Shown here one piece after another: positions 45,526 to 55,253 of a stretch of 64,000 nt of DNA. Below the pieces are notes generated by a model. It was not told where the DNA came from, did not search any database, and saw nothing but the letters and a program-made list of their open reading frames with translations. Position numbers and translations under genes: made by a program. How positions within the stretch are numbered: the stretch's first letter is position 1; every line of letters begins with the position of its first letter. The stretch is from Haematobia irritans (lineage: Eukaryota > Arthropoda > Insecta > Diptera > Muscidae), in NCBI RefSeq assembly GCF_050003625.1, contig NC_134398.1:197167700-197231699 (forward strand), read 5' to 3'.

Positions 45526-48500
45526 ATGGCATCTTACTTCTGCAATTTGTGCTCCATCAACTTCGCCGGTAAGAGAGATTACAATTCTCATGTTTCCAGA
45601 CACTGCATATGCGGTGAATTCTGTGAAAATAAATATATTTTGATGTCTCACAAAGAGAAATGTCTTCAAGTTCTTGGAGGACAAGTGATGGAAATGAATT
45701 CCAATAAAAGGAAAATGAATGATGGTTTAGTGGCAATGTCAATGGGTGGTGGGGCATCCACGCAAACTGGAAATGTCATCAATCAACAGCAGGGATATTG
45801 GGGCAACATGCAAGCCCCACAACTTTACCCACTCAACGGTAACATGAGCAACAACAACAATCAACATCTTTCTCATCAGTGGAGCAACCATCTCCAACAA
45901 CAACAACAGTGCGAACAAATATGGAACAACAATCAACCAACATATCAATGGTTGAATACCAATCAAAATCAATGTATCGTTGGTTTCCAACAACAACAAC
46001 AACAACATTACGATCAAGGATGGATCAACAATCTGCATGCAAATCATCAATATTACAATGGCCTTCAACAGCAACAACAACAACAACATTACGATCAGTG
46101 GATCAGTCAGCAAACTGCATTAGAGATGTCCATCAAGAAACGCAAAATAGATGTGGAAAAACCTACATACAGCAACAGGATGAACATTCACCATGGCGGA
46201 AATATCAGCCAAATTGTGAACGAGCAACGGAAAACGAGTGCGGTGAGGGCCGACAATGACATAGACACTCCATCAACTTCTAGCCTACCTCAACGCCAGC
46301 AACAGCAAGAAGGGGAGAAATTGCGTGAAACAAAAAGCGCTTTTAAAAAACGTATCGCAATTTATGAATATTGCAATACAAGCAATGTAATCCTTCCTGA
46401 AGAATTTTTGAATGAGGCTAAATCATCACTGGTGAATCTAGTGACAAAAAAAATCAAGGAGCACATCACCGTAAAGTTCAATATTGAACTAGTCGGTGAA
46501 TATGTAAAACCGGTTAATGAAGCAGCTCAACAGTCTAATGGTGATGGTGTGTGTGCGCCAAAAATATTTAATCACATAACAAAAATGTGTCTAGCCACAA
46601 AATCAGATGATATTGAAAAACTGTTTGAGACACAGTTCGATAGCATTCTGAACAAAATGTCCGAATTTCAGGAAAGAGATTCAGGATGGGCATTAAGTAA
46701 GATTGCTAGACTAGACATCAATGTGAATCGAGTGAACCTTGTCAATGGTTCATCATACTTGCCCACACCACTAGCATTGCAAAGGAAATTAGCATGCTTG
46801 AACATAAAAAATAGAGACGATTTCTGTTTTAAGTGGTGTATGGTAGCTGCAGTTGGAGGCATGCCCAGAAACAATAGAAATGCGATAAGCTCATACAACG
46901 TCAACATAGGCAGTGATATAATCAATTTGGCATATGGGAAAATTTTAAATTTTGGTGGACTACATTTCCCATTGGCGTTACAACACATTAAACGCTTTGA
47001 AGAACAAAATCCGGAGATAAGTGTTAATGTGTTCGGCTATGTTAATGATGTCATTGTCGGCCCGTATTTTAAAACTGAAAATGTAAAACTAAATCATGTT
47101 GATTTAGTACTGCTGGAGGAAGGAGACAAATCACATTATATACTTGTTTTAAACAAGTCGAGGTAATTCTTATTCTTTCTTATATGCACAATCACGATTT
47201 ATCTAATGTATTTGTTTCTCTTTACAGACTTTTAAGCATGCAGAAACGAAAAAATAATGGACGTATTTTCCTATGCGATCTATGTTTACGTCATTTTTCA
47301 ACGGAGGAGAACCTTAATAATCATTTCGAAAAATGCCAACAGGTAAAGAGAACGATGCCCGAAAAAGAACGTCAAAGATTAACATTTAAAAATTTCAAAA
47401 GACAAATTAAAGTTTCACATACGGTGTATGCGGACTTTGAATGCGTTTTAGAGGATTGTAGTGCACAGAGTGGTAGCACTTCAAAGACCACATATTTGAA
47501 GGAACATGTGCCATGTGCATATGGCTACAAAATCATATGTAGCTATGATAGTTCGCAAAATATTTTAAGAACGTATACGGGTGCTGATGCATCCAAAGAG
47601 TTCTTAAAAAATTTAATTGCGTATTGTAAACTAATCTACAATCGTCTAAAGGTAATCAAACCGATGGATAGCTTGACGCCCTTAGAGACTAGGGAATTTT
47701 TAAAAGCAAAAACATGCCACATTTGCAAAGGTGTCATTAACACTAGGGTGGAAAAAAAGGTGAGAGATCACTGTCACCTCACAGGCAAATACAGAGGGGC
47801 AGCACACAACAGCTGCAACCTTCAGTATCAAGTAGCCAATTTCATTCCTATTTTTTTCCACAATTTTTCAAAATATGATTGTCATCTTTTTATCAAAGAC
47901 TTGGCCCACTTTGAGGGTACTACGTCTGTTATTGCTCAGAATAAGGAGACATATATTTCAATGTCTCACATAATTCCAATGGGAAATAAAAAAGTATTAG
48001 AATTGAGGTTTTTGGATAGTTTCAAATTTATGGCTGCGAGTTTAGATACACTTGCTCGTAATTTGACCGATGATGCCCTTCACAATGTAAAGGAGCACTT
48101 CCCAGCCAATTTCGATCTAATGAAAAGGAAAGGGGTTTTCTGCTACGACTATTTATCAAGTCATAGTAAATTGAGCGATGATAAGCTACCGCCCATAGAA
48201 GAATTTTACAACACTCTTAATGATACACCATGCACTGTGGAAGACTACACACATGCACAAAATGTGTGGAGAACAATGGGTTGTCAGACATTAAAAGACT
48301 ATATGGAACTGTATTTGATTACAGATGTTCTTTTAATAGCTGACATATTCGAAAAATTTCGCACAATGTGCATTGACATTCATGAACTTGATCCATGCCA
48401 TTACTTTACGGTGCCTGGTCTTTCTTGGGAGGCAATGTTGAAGTTAGTAACACGAACAACTGAACTACATCTCTTATTAGATAAAGAAATGCATAATTTC

Positions 48501-50006
48501 TGTATGAGGGGGATTAGAGGTGGAATAGTTCAGTGTAGCAAAAGATATGTTCGCGCTAATAACAAATATATGAAAGATTATATAGAGGATCTAGTTTTGA
48601 GTATCCTCTTATACATTGACGCAAATAATTTATATGGACTAGCCATGTCCCAATGTCTCCCACAGAAAGATTTCGAGTGGGTGATTGGAAGTCCAGAATT
48701 TCTACTAAAATTCTTTTTTGATAATATATCTAAATTACCTGCCGATGCCACTCATGGTTATTTCCTTGAGGTAGATCTCTCCTATCCTAAAGAAATCCAT
48801 GACTATTTAAACGATTTTCCACCATGTCCTGAAAACAAATTTCCTCCCGGATCCAAATTTAAAAAATTGATTGCAGATTTTGAGGATAAGAAAAACTATG
48901 TAATCCACTATAGAAATCTGCAACAATGTTTAGATTTGGGTTTAAAACTTGAAAAAGTACACAGGATATTAACATTTGTACAAAGCGATTATTTACGTCC
49001 CTTTATTGATATAAATAATAGCCATAGAGCAAAAACAAATATTGCATTTGAAAAAGATTTTTTCAAATTGTTGAATAATGCGATATATGGCAAGACTATG
49101 GAAAATGTGGAAAAACGGACAGACGTGAGAATTGTAAAGGTATGGGAAACAGTAGGACAAAGAAATAGTGCGGTGAAATTGATTTCTAGGCCAAATTTCA
49201 ATAGCCTTATTCATTTTGGAGAAAATATGGTCGCCATCCAAATGAACAAAGAAGAAATTTTATTAGATAAACCTATTCAAATGGGGTTTGCCATTTTAGA
49301 AATTTCTAAACATTTTATGTATGATTTCTACTATGGATTTTTGAAAAAAAAGTTCGGGAATGATGTAACCTTAGCGTACACTGACACCGATTCCATGGTC
49401 CTCGAATTCATAGGTAGGGACTTCTATGAAGAAATAACTCCGGATGATATTAAAGCAAGATTTGATACATCCGACCTACCTCTTAATAATAGATTCAATT
49501 TCCCTATTGCAAATAAAAAAGTTTTGGGAATGATGAAAGATGAGAATTCGGGGAGAATAATGACTGAGTTCATAGGGTTGAGGCCAAAAATGTACTCCAT
49601 GAAAGTGGAGGATTGTGCGGAAATAAAAAAATCTAAGGGCGTCAAGAAATCTGTGTTAAGAAAATACACATTTGAAACGTATCGTGAATGTCTTTTTAAT
49701 AAAAAGAATTTAAGTGATAGCATGCTAGTTTTTAGGTCTAAAAAACACACAGTGTTTACAAATAAAGTTAATAAAATAACTTTAAGCTATAACGACGATA
49801 AAAGAAAAATTCGAGAAGATGGCATTAATACATATGCATGGGGGCACTATGCGATTGCAAATGAAAACCATAGCATATCTAGTAATGAAATCGACTTGGA
49901 GTCTATAAATCCAATGGTGTTTGATGTTAGTTTGAATGATATTCAAAATCTTGACTTGGCATCAATAAATGATTTAGACGACTTGAATTTGGATTTTGTC
50001 GAATAG
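45526..50006 (+). CDS. Polinton protein-primed DNA polymerase B (two exons, 1,471 aa)
   Basis: Replicates the linear element from its ends by protein priming. Joining 45526-47162 to 47228-50006 gives one frame of 1,471 residues. In order: two Cys/His fingers (residues 5-46, CNLC...H and CICGEFC...KC); a Gln/Asn-rich region (about 85-205); a conserved insect Polinton segment (about 425-546); a C2H2 finger (562-582); 3'-5' exonuclease motif I YADFECVL (D615, E617); an endonuclease-VII-like zinc motif CHIC...DHCH...CN (709-742); exo II NFSKYD; exo III YLITD (908-912). The polymerase motifs follow: A YIDANNLYG (D1010), B NNAIYGK (1162-1168), C YTDTDS (1263-1268). All catalytic acids are present. 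Start chosen at the first ATG after an A-rich leader. Confidence 0.95.
47163..47227 (+). other. 65-bp intron in the polymerase gene
   Basis: Exon 1 would end at a stop (AGG TAA) if unspliced. GTAATTCTT at 47163 and TTTGTTTCTCTTTACAG ending at 47227 are a canonical donor and polypyrimidine acceptor. Splicing joins AG|A into one arginine codon and keeps frame with the downstream domain (NKS-R-LLSMQ), and the protein similarity is continuous across the join. TTATCTAAT about 20-30 bp before the acceptor could be the branch point. 60-70 bp is the usual size of fly introns. Confidence 0.9.
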
Positions 50007-50231
50007 AATAAGTATAGTACTGATATTATTAAGTATATTCATTAAGTCATTGTAATGTAAAAGAAAAAAAAACAACATTATTTATTTATTTATTTTTATT
50101 TATTTATTTATGTAATTTTAACTTATTAACTAAGCAAATCTCATGTAAATAAAGACTATTTATTTATATATTCATGTAACTATGCAAAAAAAATAATAAA
50201 TAATAATAATAAAACAAAAATAATTCTATTC
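50007..50231. terminator. convergent 3' region between polymerase and major capsid genes
   Basis: Nearly pure A/T. AATAAA at 50148 serves the plus strand; TTTATT-type words give AATAAA on the minus strand. Two convergent transcripts must end here. Confidence 0.6.
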
Positions 50232-51401
50232 TTAAATAATTTTTCGGACAACTGCAGTCAAAGGTGTGTATTCCATCAATCGATCATGTAATATAAGACA
50301 GTAGGCATGAGTATTTTGAGGGATTAATTTACTCGTTTCAATCTCGAGTTTGACATCTATTGGTCCATGCTTTATCATTTCATTTTGATGGCTAACATCA
50401 ATGACTATTATTGGTGATTCTTTGAACTTTGTAAGACTTAAAATTGGATATGACTCCCTTTGATAATAGTTTTCTTGAAATTTCGTATACATTTCGTAGA
50501 GTATGGCATATCGATTCTCATCAAATTTTAAATTTAAATCATCATATGGATAGGTCTCAGAGTTCAAATGAACTTTTATATTGGTTAAATTACAATGAGC
50601 AAACTTTCCTTCTCGTACAAATGCAAACAAAATGAAGCGTGGTCTCTCCCTGTTCAACGACAACTTGACATTCCAATTGCACTTCATCGAACCAAAGAAT
50701 GTGGGGTTAAAATGGCAATCCCAACTTCGAAATGCAATTGGTAACGACGTACCATCGCGCACTGTTTTCATAACTTTTACTTTCATTATGTCAGAGAGGT
50801 GAACATGGGGAATCCTCCACATCACGTTGGTGATGGTTAAATTTAGATTTTCTTTGGGATCCGATGAATAGCATGCTTGGCTATCACTAGAACCTCGCAG
50901 AAGTATAAGATCATGTTTGCTATGCAAGATAATTTTATGGAAGTCTTCAGCAAAACCGAGTAACATCTTCAATGGAACATAAAAGTTGAATGTGTTTACG
51001 GATATATCCTCTAAAGAACTCCATCCTGCGTTTAGAAGCATATTACTCTCAAAACTTGTTAGAGATGCGAAATTTTTTATTGTACTTGATATTCCAAGAT
51101 ATCTCGATCGATCAATTTCAACACCATTAAGCTCATATCGGATTTCATCAAACATGTGCGCTACACAATTGTTTTTCAAACGAGCATTGATTGCTCTTTC
51201 TCCACTGGCCACTGTTATGGTACCCTCTATGTAAATATAACTTTCAGCCGGTAATACATACAAATCTTGATTTTGTATGGTTATTCTTATTTCATCATTG
51301 TTTTTAAATGAACGAATATATGGGACATAACTATGGTAGTCTTTTTTAGTAATATTTTCATCTGAAAAAGGCTTTTCGGATACATTAAGAATTTCAGTCA
51401 T
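50232..51401 (-). CDS. Polinton major capsid protein (double jelly-roll)
   Basis: 389 residues forming, by family, the hexameric shell protein of the virion. Recognised from the conserved arthropod Polinton pattern: an N-terminal SYVPYIRSFKNNDEIRI block and QDLYVLPAESYIYIEGT (about 45-60); MFDEIRYELNGVEIDRSRY (about 85-105); FYVPLKMLLGFAEDFHKI; WRIPHV; a late YPYDDLNLKFDENRYAILYE stretch; and a C-terminus NTHAYCLILHDRL...VRKII. Many alternating beta-strand segments fit two jelly-rolls. No membrane segment or signal peptide. It is the last gene of the six-gene leftward block, 132 bp after the minor capsid gene. The ATG at 51401 is the only sensible start. Family identity comes from remembered motif layout, not a search. 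Confidence 0.85.
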   Translation of the reverse strand: MTEILNVSEKPFSDENITKKDYHSYVPYIRSFKNNDEIRITIQNQDLYVLPAESYIYIEGTITVASGERAINARLKNNCVAHMFDEIRYELNGVEIDRSRYLGISSTIKNFASLTSFESNMLLNAGWSSLEDISVNTFNFYVPLKMLLGFAEDFHKIILHSKHDLILLRGSSDSQACYSSDPKENLNLTITNVMWRIPHVHLSDIMKVKVMKTVRDGTSLPIAFRSWDCHFNPTFFGSMKCNWNVKLSLNRERPRFILFAFVREGKFAHCNLTNIKVHLNSETYPYDDLNLKFDENRYAILYEMYTKFQENYYQRESYPILSLTKFKESPIIVIDVSHQNEMIKHGPIDVKLEIETSKLIPQNTHAYCLILHDRLMEYTPLTAVVRKII

Positions 51402-51533
51402 TTTGTTTTAAACGAAGGTTGAGAGATTTTAAAAATTTTATATTTTGCTTAGTTAAAGGCAGTAGTCTGCGGTTGGCGGTTTGCACTTGAGTGTTTGCCT
51501 TTGACTTTCCGCTTATGTTTTTATTATAAATAA

Positions 51534-52223
51534 TCATCTGTCAGCTGGCCTTAGATGAATGCGTAAAGTAATTTCCTCTCCGCGAAAATTTATTATTCTT
51601 TCTTCTTGATCTACAATCCACACTTTAAGTGAACTGATTTCTTTGACGTTAACAGGTAAATAAACTAAATTTCTTGGTATTTCGTCTATTTTATATCCAG
51701 GGGAAACATTTATTGCAAATTCATGAATAGTATGCACCGGTAAATTATTCATGAAGGCACCGGATGTAATATTACATTGAATTTGAATTGCATTCACTCT
51801 CATAATGTTCACGGGAAGGGATGACTTATGTGTTATGTTGGGTGAGAGAGTCCCTCTTTTGAAACCCAATAATCCTCCGATAGAATGTTCATGATTAAAG
51901 TCGATTATATCATGCGAAGAAAATATTTCAATTTGCAATGTATTGTTGTTAGCAACAATTTCAATACTTTTTGACCCATTGTTTCTTCCATAGGCCATTT
52001 TTATATAATCGACAATGTCTTCCAATTCATATGATCCTATGGGAATTTCGATTACTTTCTCACCGATATGAAATAGATTGTTATCATTATCGACATTGGG
52101 TATAGAGTTGTATGAATGGAAATCAATTAATGCACATTCATAATCTCCAGAGAGCTGCAATGAAGGGAAATATTCCGCGGTTAGAATGGAAGATTTCCCC
52201 GTTAGGGCTAGCGTTATTGACAT
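51534..52223 (-). CDS. Polinton minor capsid (penton) protein, single jelly-roll
   Basis: 229 residues, the size of Polinton minor capsid proteins that occupy the fivefold vertices. Distinctive C-terminal part: HEFAINVSPGYKIDEIP, YLPVNVKEISSLKVWIVDQ and NFRGEEITLRIHLRPADR, the block I associate with insect Polinton penton proteins. The middle has GSYELEDIVDYIKMA and GGLLGFKRGTLSP. The N-terminus (SITLALTGKSSILTAEYFP) is strand-rich, no signal peptide. It lies 33 bp after the integrase gene and before the major capsid gene, so the capsid genes are neighbours as in other Polintons. Confidence 0.82.
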   Translation of the reverse strand: MSITLALTGKSSILTAEYFPSLQLSGDYECALIDFHSYNSIPNVDNDNNLFHIGEKVIEIPIGSYELEDIVDYIKMAYGRNNGSKSIEIVANNNTLQIEIFSSHDIIDFNHEHSIGGLLGFKRGTLSPNITHKSSLPVNIMRVNAIQIQCNITSGAFMNNLPVHTIHEFAINVSPGYKIDEIPRNLVYLPVNVKEISSLKVWIVDQEERIINFRGEEITLRIHLRPADR

Positions 52224-52256
52224 AATGAGTACTATGCTTTGAATGATGTGTTTCTA

Positions 52257-53174
52257 CTATATTAAATCGCTTTTATTTATCCAAGAGTTATGTTGATTTG
52301 AGAAACCCAGCCATTTGACATAAACACGATCTCCTCTAGTTTTTAAAACTTTTTCAACTAGGTAAGAATTGGGATACTTAGTTCTTTTCAATTCCTCCTC
52401 ATAAAAACATCCCTTAATGGGGTGCCCCTGATAATCTTCCAATATATATGTTACTGGGTTTGTGACTTTGATTAATTTAATACGGAATATTTCTGTACTG
52501 AAATTAGGGGTATACCCCTTTTCAAATATATTTTTATATTTGCTGATTCGAACAAAATCACCCACCTTGTACTTGTGTGTCTTGAATATTTTTAGATTGC
52601 TATATACGGTATCGAGTAACTCTTGTTCGTTTTTTGAATTTACTTTGTATGGCGGCATTTTTATTGTACGATGTCTCGTTCTATTGTATGAATATATTAA
52701 CTTTTTATAGATATCAATCCACTTATAGTTTCCATTGAACGAAAAGTCACGGAACATTTTACTTTTTAATGTGCGATTGAAGCGTTCAACAATCGATGCC
52801 TTCATTACACTATATGTGGAGTAGTGGTTAATGTGATATTTTTCCATTAGCTTTGCAAAATCTTTATTGAAAAACTCTTTACCATCATCTGTTTGTAGGT
52901 TCTTTGGTGCCCTTCCTTCTTTCAATATTTTATAAAACGCTGCAGTGACGTCATTCGCATTTTTAGTTTTCGTTGCTTCAGCGCAGGCATATTTGGAGAA
53001 TGTATCGATAACTGTCAATAGATATTTATAACCACTATTTATTCTGGCGTAATTTCCCATTTCAACTAAATCCGCCTGCCACAAATCATCAATCCCTTTC
53101 ATTATGACTCTACGGCGAGGAAAGTTTTTTCGCGCTTGAGCATGAATTTCATTTACGATTCCCCTTCTCTCCAT
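52257..53174 (-). CDS. Polinton integrase (RVE-type) with C-terminal chromodomain
   Basis: Inserts the element and makes the 6-bp duplication. 305 residues from the ATG at 53174; a longer reading would need a TTG at 53180. RNase H-fold core with catalytic D35 (LWQADLVEM), D96 (LQTDDGKEF) and E130 (SIVERFNRT), 33 residues between the last two. The stretch NFPRRRVIMKGIDDLWQADL is typical of Polinton integrases. A basic SH3-like region (KVGDFVRISKYK) follows, and the last about 36 residues are a chromodomain (YLVEKVLKTRGDRVYVKWLGF...SWI) that could direct insertion to methylated-histone chromatin. The start lies two bases after the stop of the preceding gene. An AATAAA sits inside the last codons. 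Confidence 0.95.
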   Translation of the reverse strand: MERRGIVNEIHAQARKNFPRRRVIMKGIDDLWQADLVEMGNYARINSGYKYLLTVIDTFSKYACAEATKTKNANDVTAAFYKILKEGRAPKNLQTDDGKEFFNKDFAKLMEKYHINHYSTYSVMKASIVERFNRTLKSKMFRDFSFNGNYKWIDIYKKLIYSYNRTRHRTIKMPPYKVNSKNEQELLDTVYSNLKIFKTHKYKVGDFVRISKYKNIFEKGYTPNFSTEIFRIKLIKVTNPVTYILEDYQGHPIKGCFYEEELKRTKYPNSYLVEKVLKTRGDRVYVKWLGFSNQHNSWINKSDLI

Positions 53175-53176
53175 GA

Positions 53177-53518
53177 TCAATCCTGTTTGTTGTATATGAA
53201 TGTTGGCGAGGGATACAATTTACTTATAGCCTCAAAAATGTTTGCTAGTGAGATCTTTAATTCCGAAATCTGTTCCTGCGTTTTGTAAAATTCCACGCTT
53301 AACTCTTTTTTGAATATTTCTTGTGAGCGTGTGATTTGTGCTTGTAAATAAGCTTTGTTGACTGCGTCTCGATCTTCTGTCGGCGCACCCAAGTTTTTAA
53401 TTTTTTTAGTTTGTATATCGAGGTTATAATGCCGGTCAAAAGTAATTCCCAAAATTTTTTGAGCATTTCTTCTTAGGATTTCCGAGTTGGAGAAGTGTCC
53501 GAACTTGTCGACGCTCAT
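53177..53518 (-). CDS. small fibre-like protein (KIKNLG...DAVNK motif, coiled coil)
   Basis: 113 residues from the ATG at 53518 (an upstream ATG at 53542 would add eight residues, MFWHIIIK, with no conservation argument for them). Residues 34-58 read DIQTKKIKNLGAPTEDRDAV-NKAYL, the pattern LDL..KKI.NL..P....DAVNK.Y common in phage and virus tail-fibre or receptor-fibre stalks. Residues about 60-102 are heptad-like and charged (EIFKKELSVEFYKTQEQ, ISELKISL), a likely trimerising coiled coil. By analogy it could be a vertex spike or its stub; too short to carry a receptor head. It ends two bases before the integrase ATG. Confidence 0.6.
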   Translation of the reverse strand: MSVDKFGHFSNSEILRRNAQKILGITFDRHYNLDIQTKKIKNLGAPTEDRDAVNKAYLQAQITRSQEIFKKELSVEFYKTQEQISELKISLANIFEAISKLYPSPTFIYNKQD

Positions 53519-53545
53519 CTTGATAATAATATGCCAAAACAAAGG

Positions 53546-54451
53546 TTAATAAATTATATTAGCCTCTCTTAGCTCCTCTATAATTGATACTATTTCATTA
53601 CTATGATTAGTATGACCTGCATTTTGCGATGCAATCAACAGCTTGAGACGTTCAACTAATTCATTGGGATCATCCCAATATATATAGTTGGGTTTTTGCA
53701 TGTTTACTTTCATTAATCCTTCACCCACGTGAGTACTTTGAAATAGTTTCCTTATAATATTTATGTATTTTGTACCCTTGCTTGCTTTAATTTTTCCCTC
53801 AGGCTTGTAATCTCTTTTATGGGCATTCGTATTTAACAATATTTTCTTATAGATTTCCAATTCAGACTTATCATAGTTTTGTGGATTTTTATAAAAAAGA
53901 AGTTCAAATAGACCTGGGGTGCGACCCCATCTTTGATTTCCTATAATAATTTTATCATCAGTCAAATGAAGATCGCTATTTCCAAACTTCCAAACACCAT
54001 CACTATCTTTATGCGGACCGAAACATGTGTCCAGTTTTTTTCTGGTTTGTAAGGTGTTCAGGTCATACAAAACGTCTTCATCTTCCGATTGTGAATAGAA
54101 ATGGTCATCATCATCATCATTATTACCACCACCACCATCATCATAATCATCATCGTTTTCAACTTTTTCATTTTTCATGGATGTCGATAGCTTGTTATTT
54201 TCCTCTATTTTAATTTCCTTTTTCGGCGCTTGTCCCTCAAAATGAATAGGTTGTTTTTCATATGACATTTTAAGAATTTTTTTCAGTGGTACTGTCAATG
54301 GTTTAAAAGTACTTTCAAGCTGTGTATTTAGCTCGATTTCACCATGCTTTAAAGCATCAAATTTTCTTCTAAGAAGTTTTCTTGTCTTTACGACTTGTTT
54401 TAAAGTATTTTCATCCATTATTGCGTCTGCTTTAAATGAAATGTTTTTCAT
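53546..54451 (-). CDS. conserved Polinton acidic-linker protein (DUF8207-like)
   Basis: 301 residues, function unknown. The N-terminal third is charged and helical (LKQVVKTRKLLRRKFDALKH). Residues 99-128 are a very acidic low-complexity linker of Asp/Gly/Asn. The C-terminal domain (about 150-260) has GVWKFGNSD, KIIIGNQRWGRTPGLFELLF, SELEIYKKILLNTNAHKRDY and TKYINIIRKLF, the layout I recall for DUF8207 proteins of insect Polintons. Its place between the ATPase and the structural genes suggests a virion or packaging role. ATG at 54451 follows the ATPase stop by two bases. Name from memory; a search would settle it. Confidence 0.75.
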   Translation of the reverse strand: MKNISFKADAIMDENTLKQVVKTRKLLRRKFDALKHGEIELNTQLESTFKPLTVPLKKILKMSYEKQPIHFEGQAPKKEIKIEENNKLSTSMKNEKVENDDDYDDGGGGNNDDDDDHFYSQSEDEDVLYDLNTLQTRKKLDTCFGPHKDSDGVWKFGNSDLHLTDDKIIIGNQRWGRTPGLFELLFYKNPQNYDKSELEIYKKILLNTNAHKRDYKPEGKIKASKGTKYINIIRKLFQSTHVGEGLMKVNMQKPNYIYWDDPNELVERLKLLIASQNAGHTNHSNEIVSIIEELREANIIY

Positions 54452-54453
54452 TA

Positions 54454-55140
54454 CTAAACATGTATATAGGTATCGAATCCTTTTCTATATCGTCCTTCGT
54501 TAATTTCGTCATCCTTACTTATTGTTAAAAATTGATACTTTTCTTTCCAACATTCACGACATAATTCTTTAAATTTTTCATATGACATGTCACTCACAAC
54601 ATTATCATCGTAAACATGTTTTAAATTCATCTCATCTTGTTTAAAAATAATAATAAAATTCGCATTATCTCGAACTAAATGTTTTGGAATTCGCGTGTAT
54701 GTCTGACACAAATAAAAACAATCTATATTCTTATGTCTACCCATACAAAAATAAGCACGAATATTATTTTGCTTTTCACAAGCCACATCATCGAAAATCA
54801 TTAATGAGTTTGGCTTAGCCGCATCTGGTGATATCACATCACTATTGTCGGAAAAAGTGTACAGCCCCATTCCCTTTATAGGCTTTAAGAGAGTTTTCAA
54901 ATATTCATATTTTGGTTGGTATAGCGATTTCGAATACAGATATATGTTCTCAAATTTTAGTCCGTTGGGACTCTCTATTAAACTAATCATGGTATTCGTT
55001 TTTCCGCAATTTGAAGGACCCACAATTAGAGCTCGAATTGAATTCGGTAACAAAGTACTATGTCTAGTTTTAATAGGACTTTTATGTAGAAAATCATAGT
55101 TTTGTACTTTAATATTCTTATCCTGCTTTACTAAGCGCAT
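54454..55140 (-). CDS. A32-like (FtsK/HerA-type) genome-packaging ATPase
   Basis: 228 residues. Walker A GPSNCGKTN (41-49), Walker B LMIFDDV (113-119), then a sensor-like FYLCQTYTRIPKHLVRDN. The order and spacing match packaging ATPases of Polintons, virophages and poxvirus A32. It would pump the genome into preformed capsids. Upstream RHSTLLPNSIRALIV and downstream DMSYEKFKELCRECW are also family features. It is the first gene of the leftward block; the 113-bp gap to the divergent phospholipase-like gene must hold both promoters. ATG at 55140 precedes a conserved-looking N-terminus. Confidence 0.93.
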   Translation of the reverse strand: MRLVKQDKNIKVQNYDFLHKSPIKTRHSTLLPNSIRALIVGPSNCGKTNTMISLIESPNGLKFENIYLYSKSLYQPKYEYLKTLLKPIKGMGLYTFSDNSDVISPDAAKPNSLMIFDDVACEKQNNIRAYFCMGRHKNIDCFYLCQTYTRIPKHLVRDNANFIIIFKQDEMNLKHVYDDNVVSDMSYEKFKELCRECWKEKYQFLTISKDDEINEGRYRKGFDTYIHV

Positions 55141-55253
55141 TTTGAAGACTGTAAATTAAAAAAATAATCACCGCCATATATGTTTTCCTTTTTTTTATGT
55201 TTTAGAGTGAAATGAAAACAAAATAAAGAAAAAAAAAAAAAATAGTATATAAA
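55141..55253. promoter_or_regulatory. divergent promoter region, ATPase block / PLA2 gene
   Basis: 113 bp, A/T-rich, with ATAGTATATAAAATG directly at the rightward start and a T-run/TATG stretch on the left side. It is the only non-coding DNA between two opposite gene blocks, so it must carry their start signals. Exact sites were not determined. Confidence 0.5.

Noticed and set aside
45739..46113. Open frames antisense or frame-shifted over the polymerase N-terminus (Leu-rich and Thr-rich)
   Set aside because: They are shadows of the CAA-repeat region of the polymerase gene.
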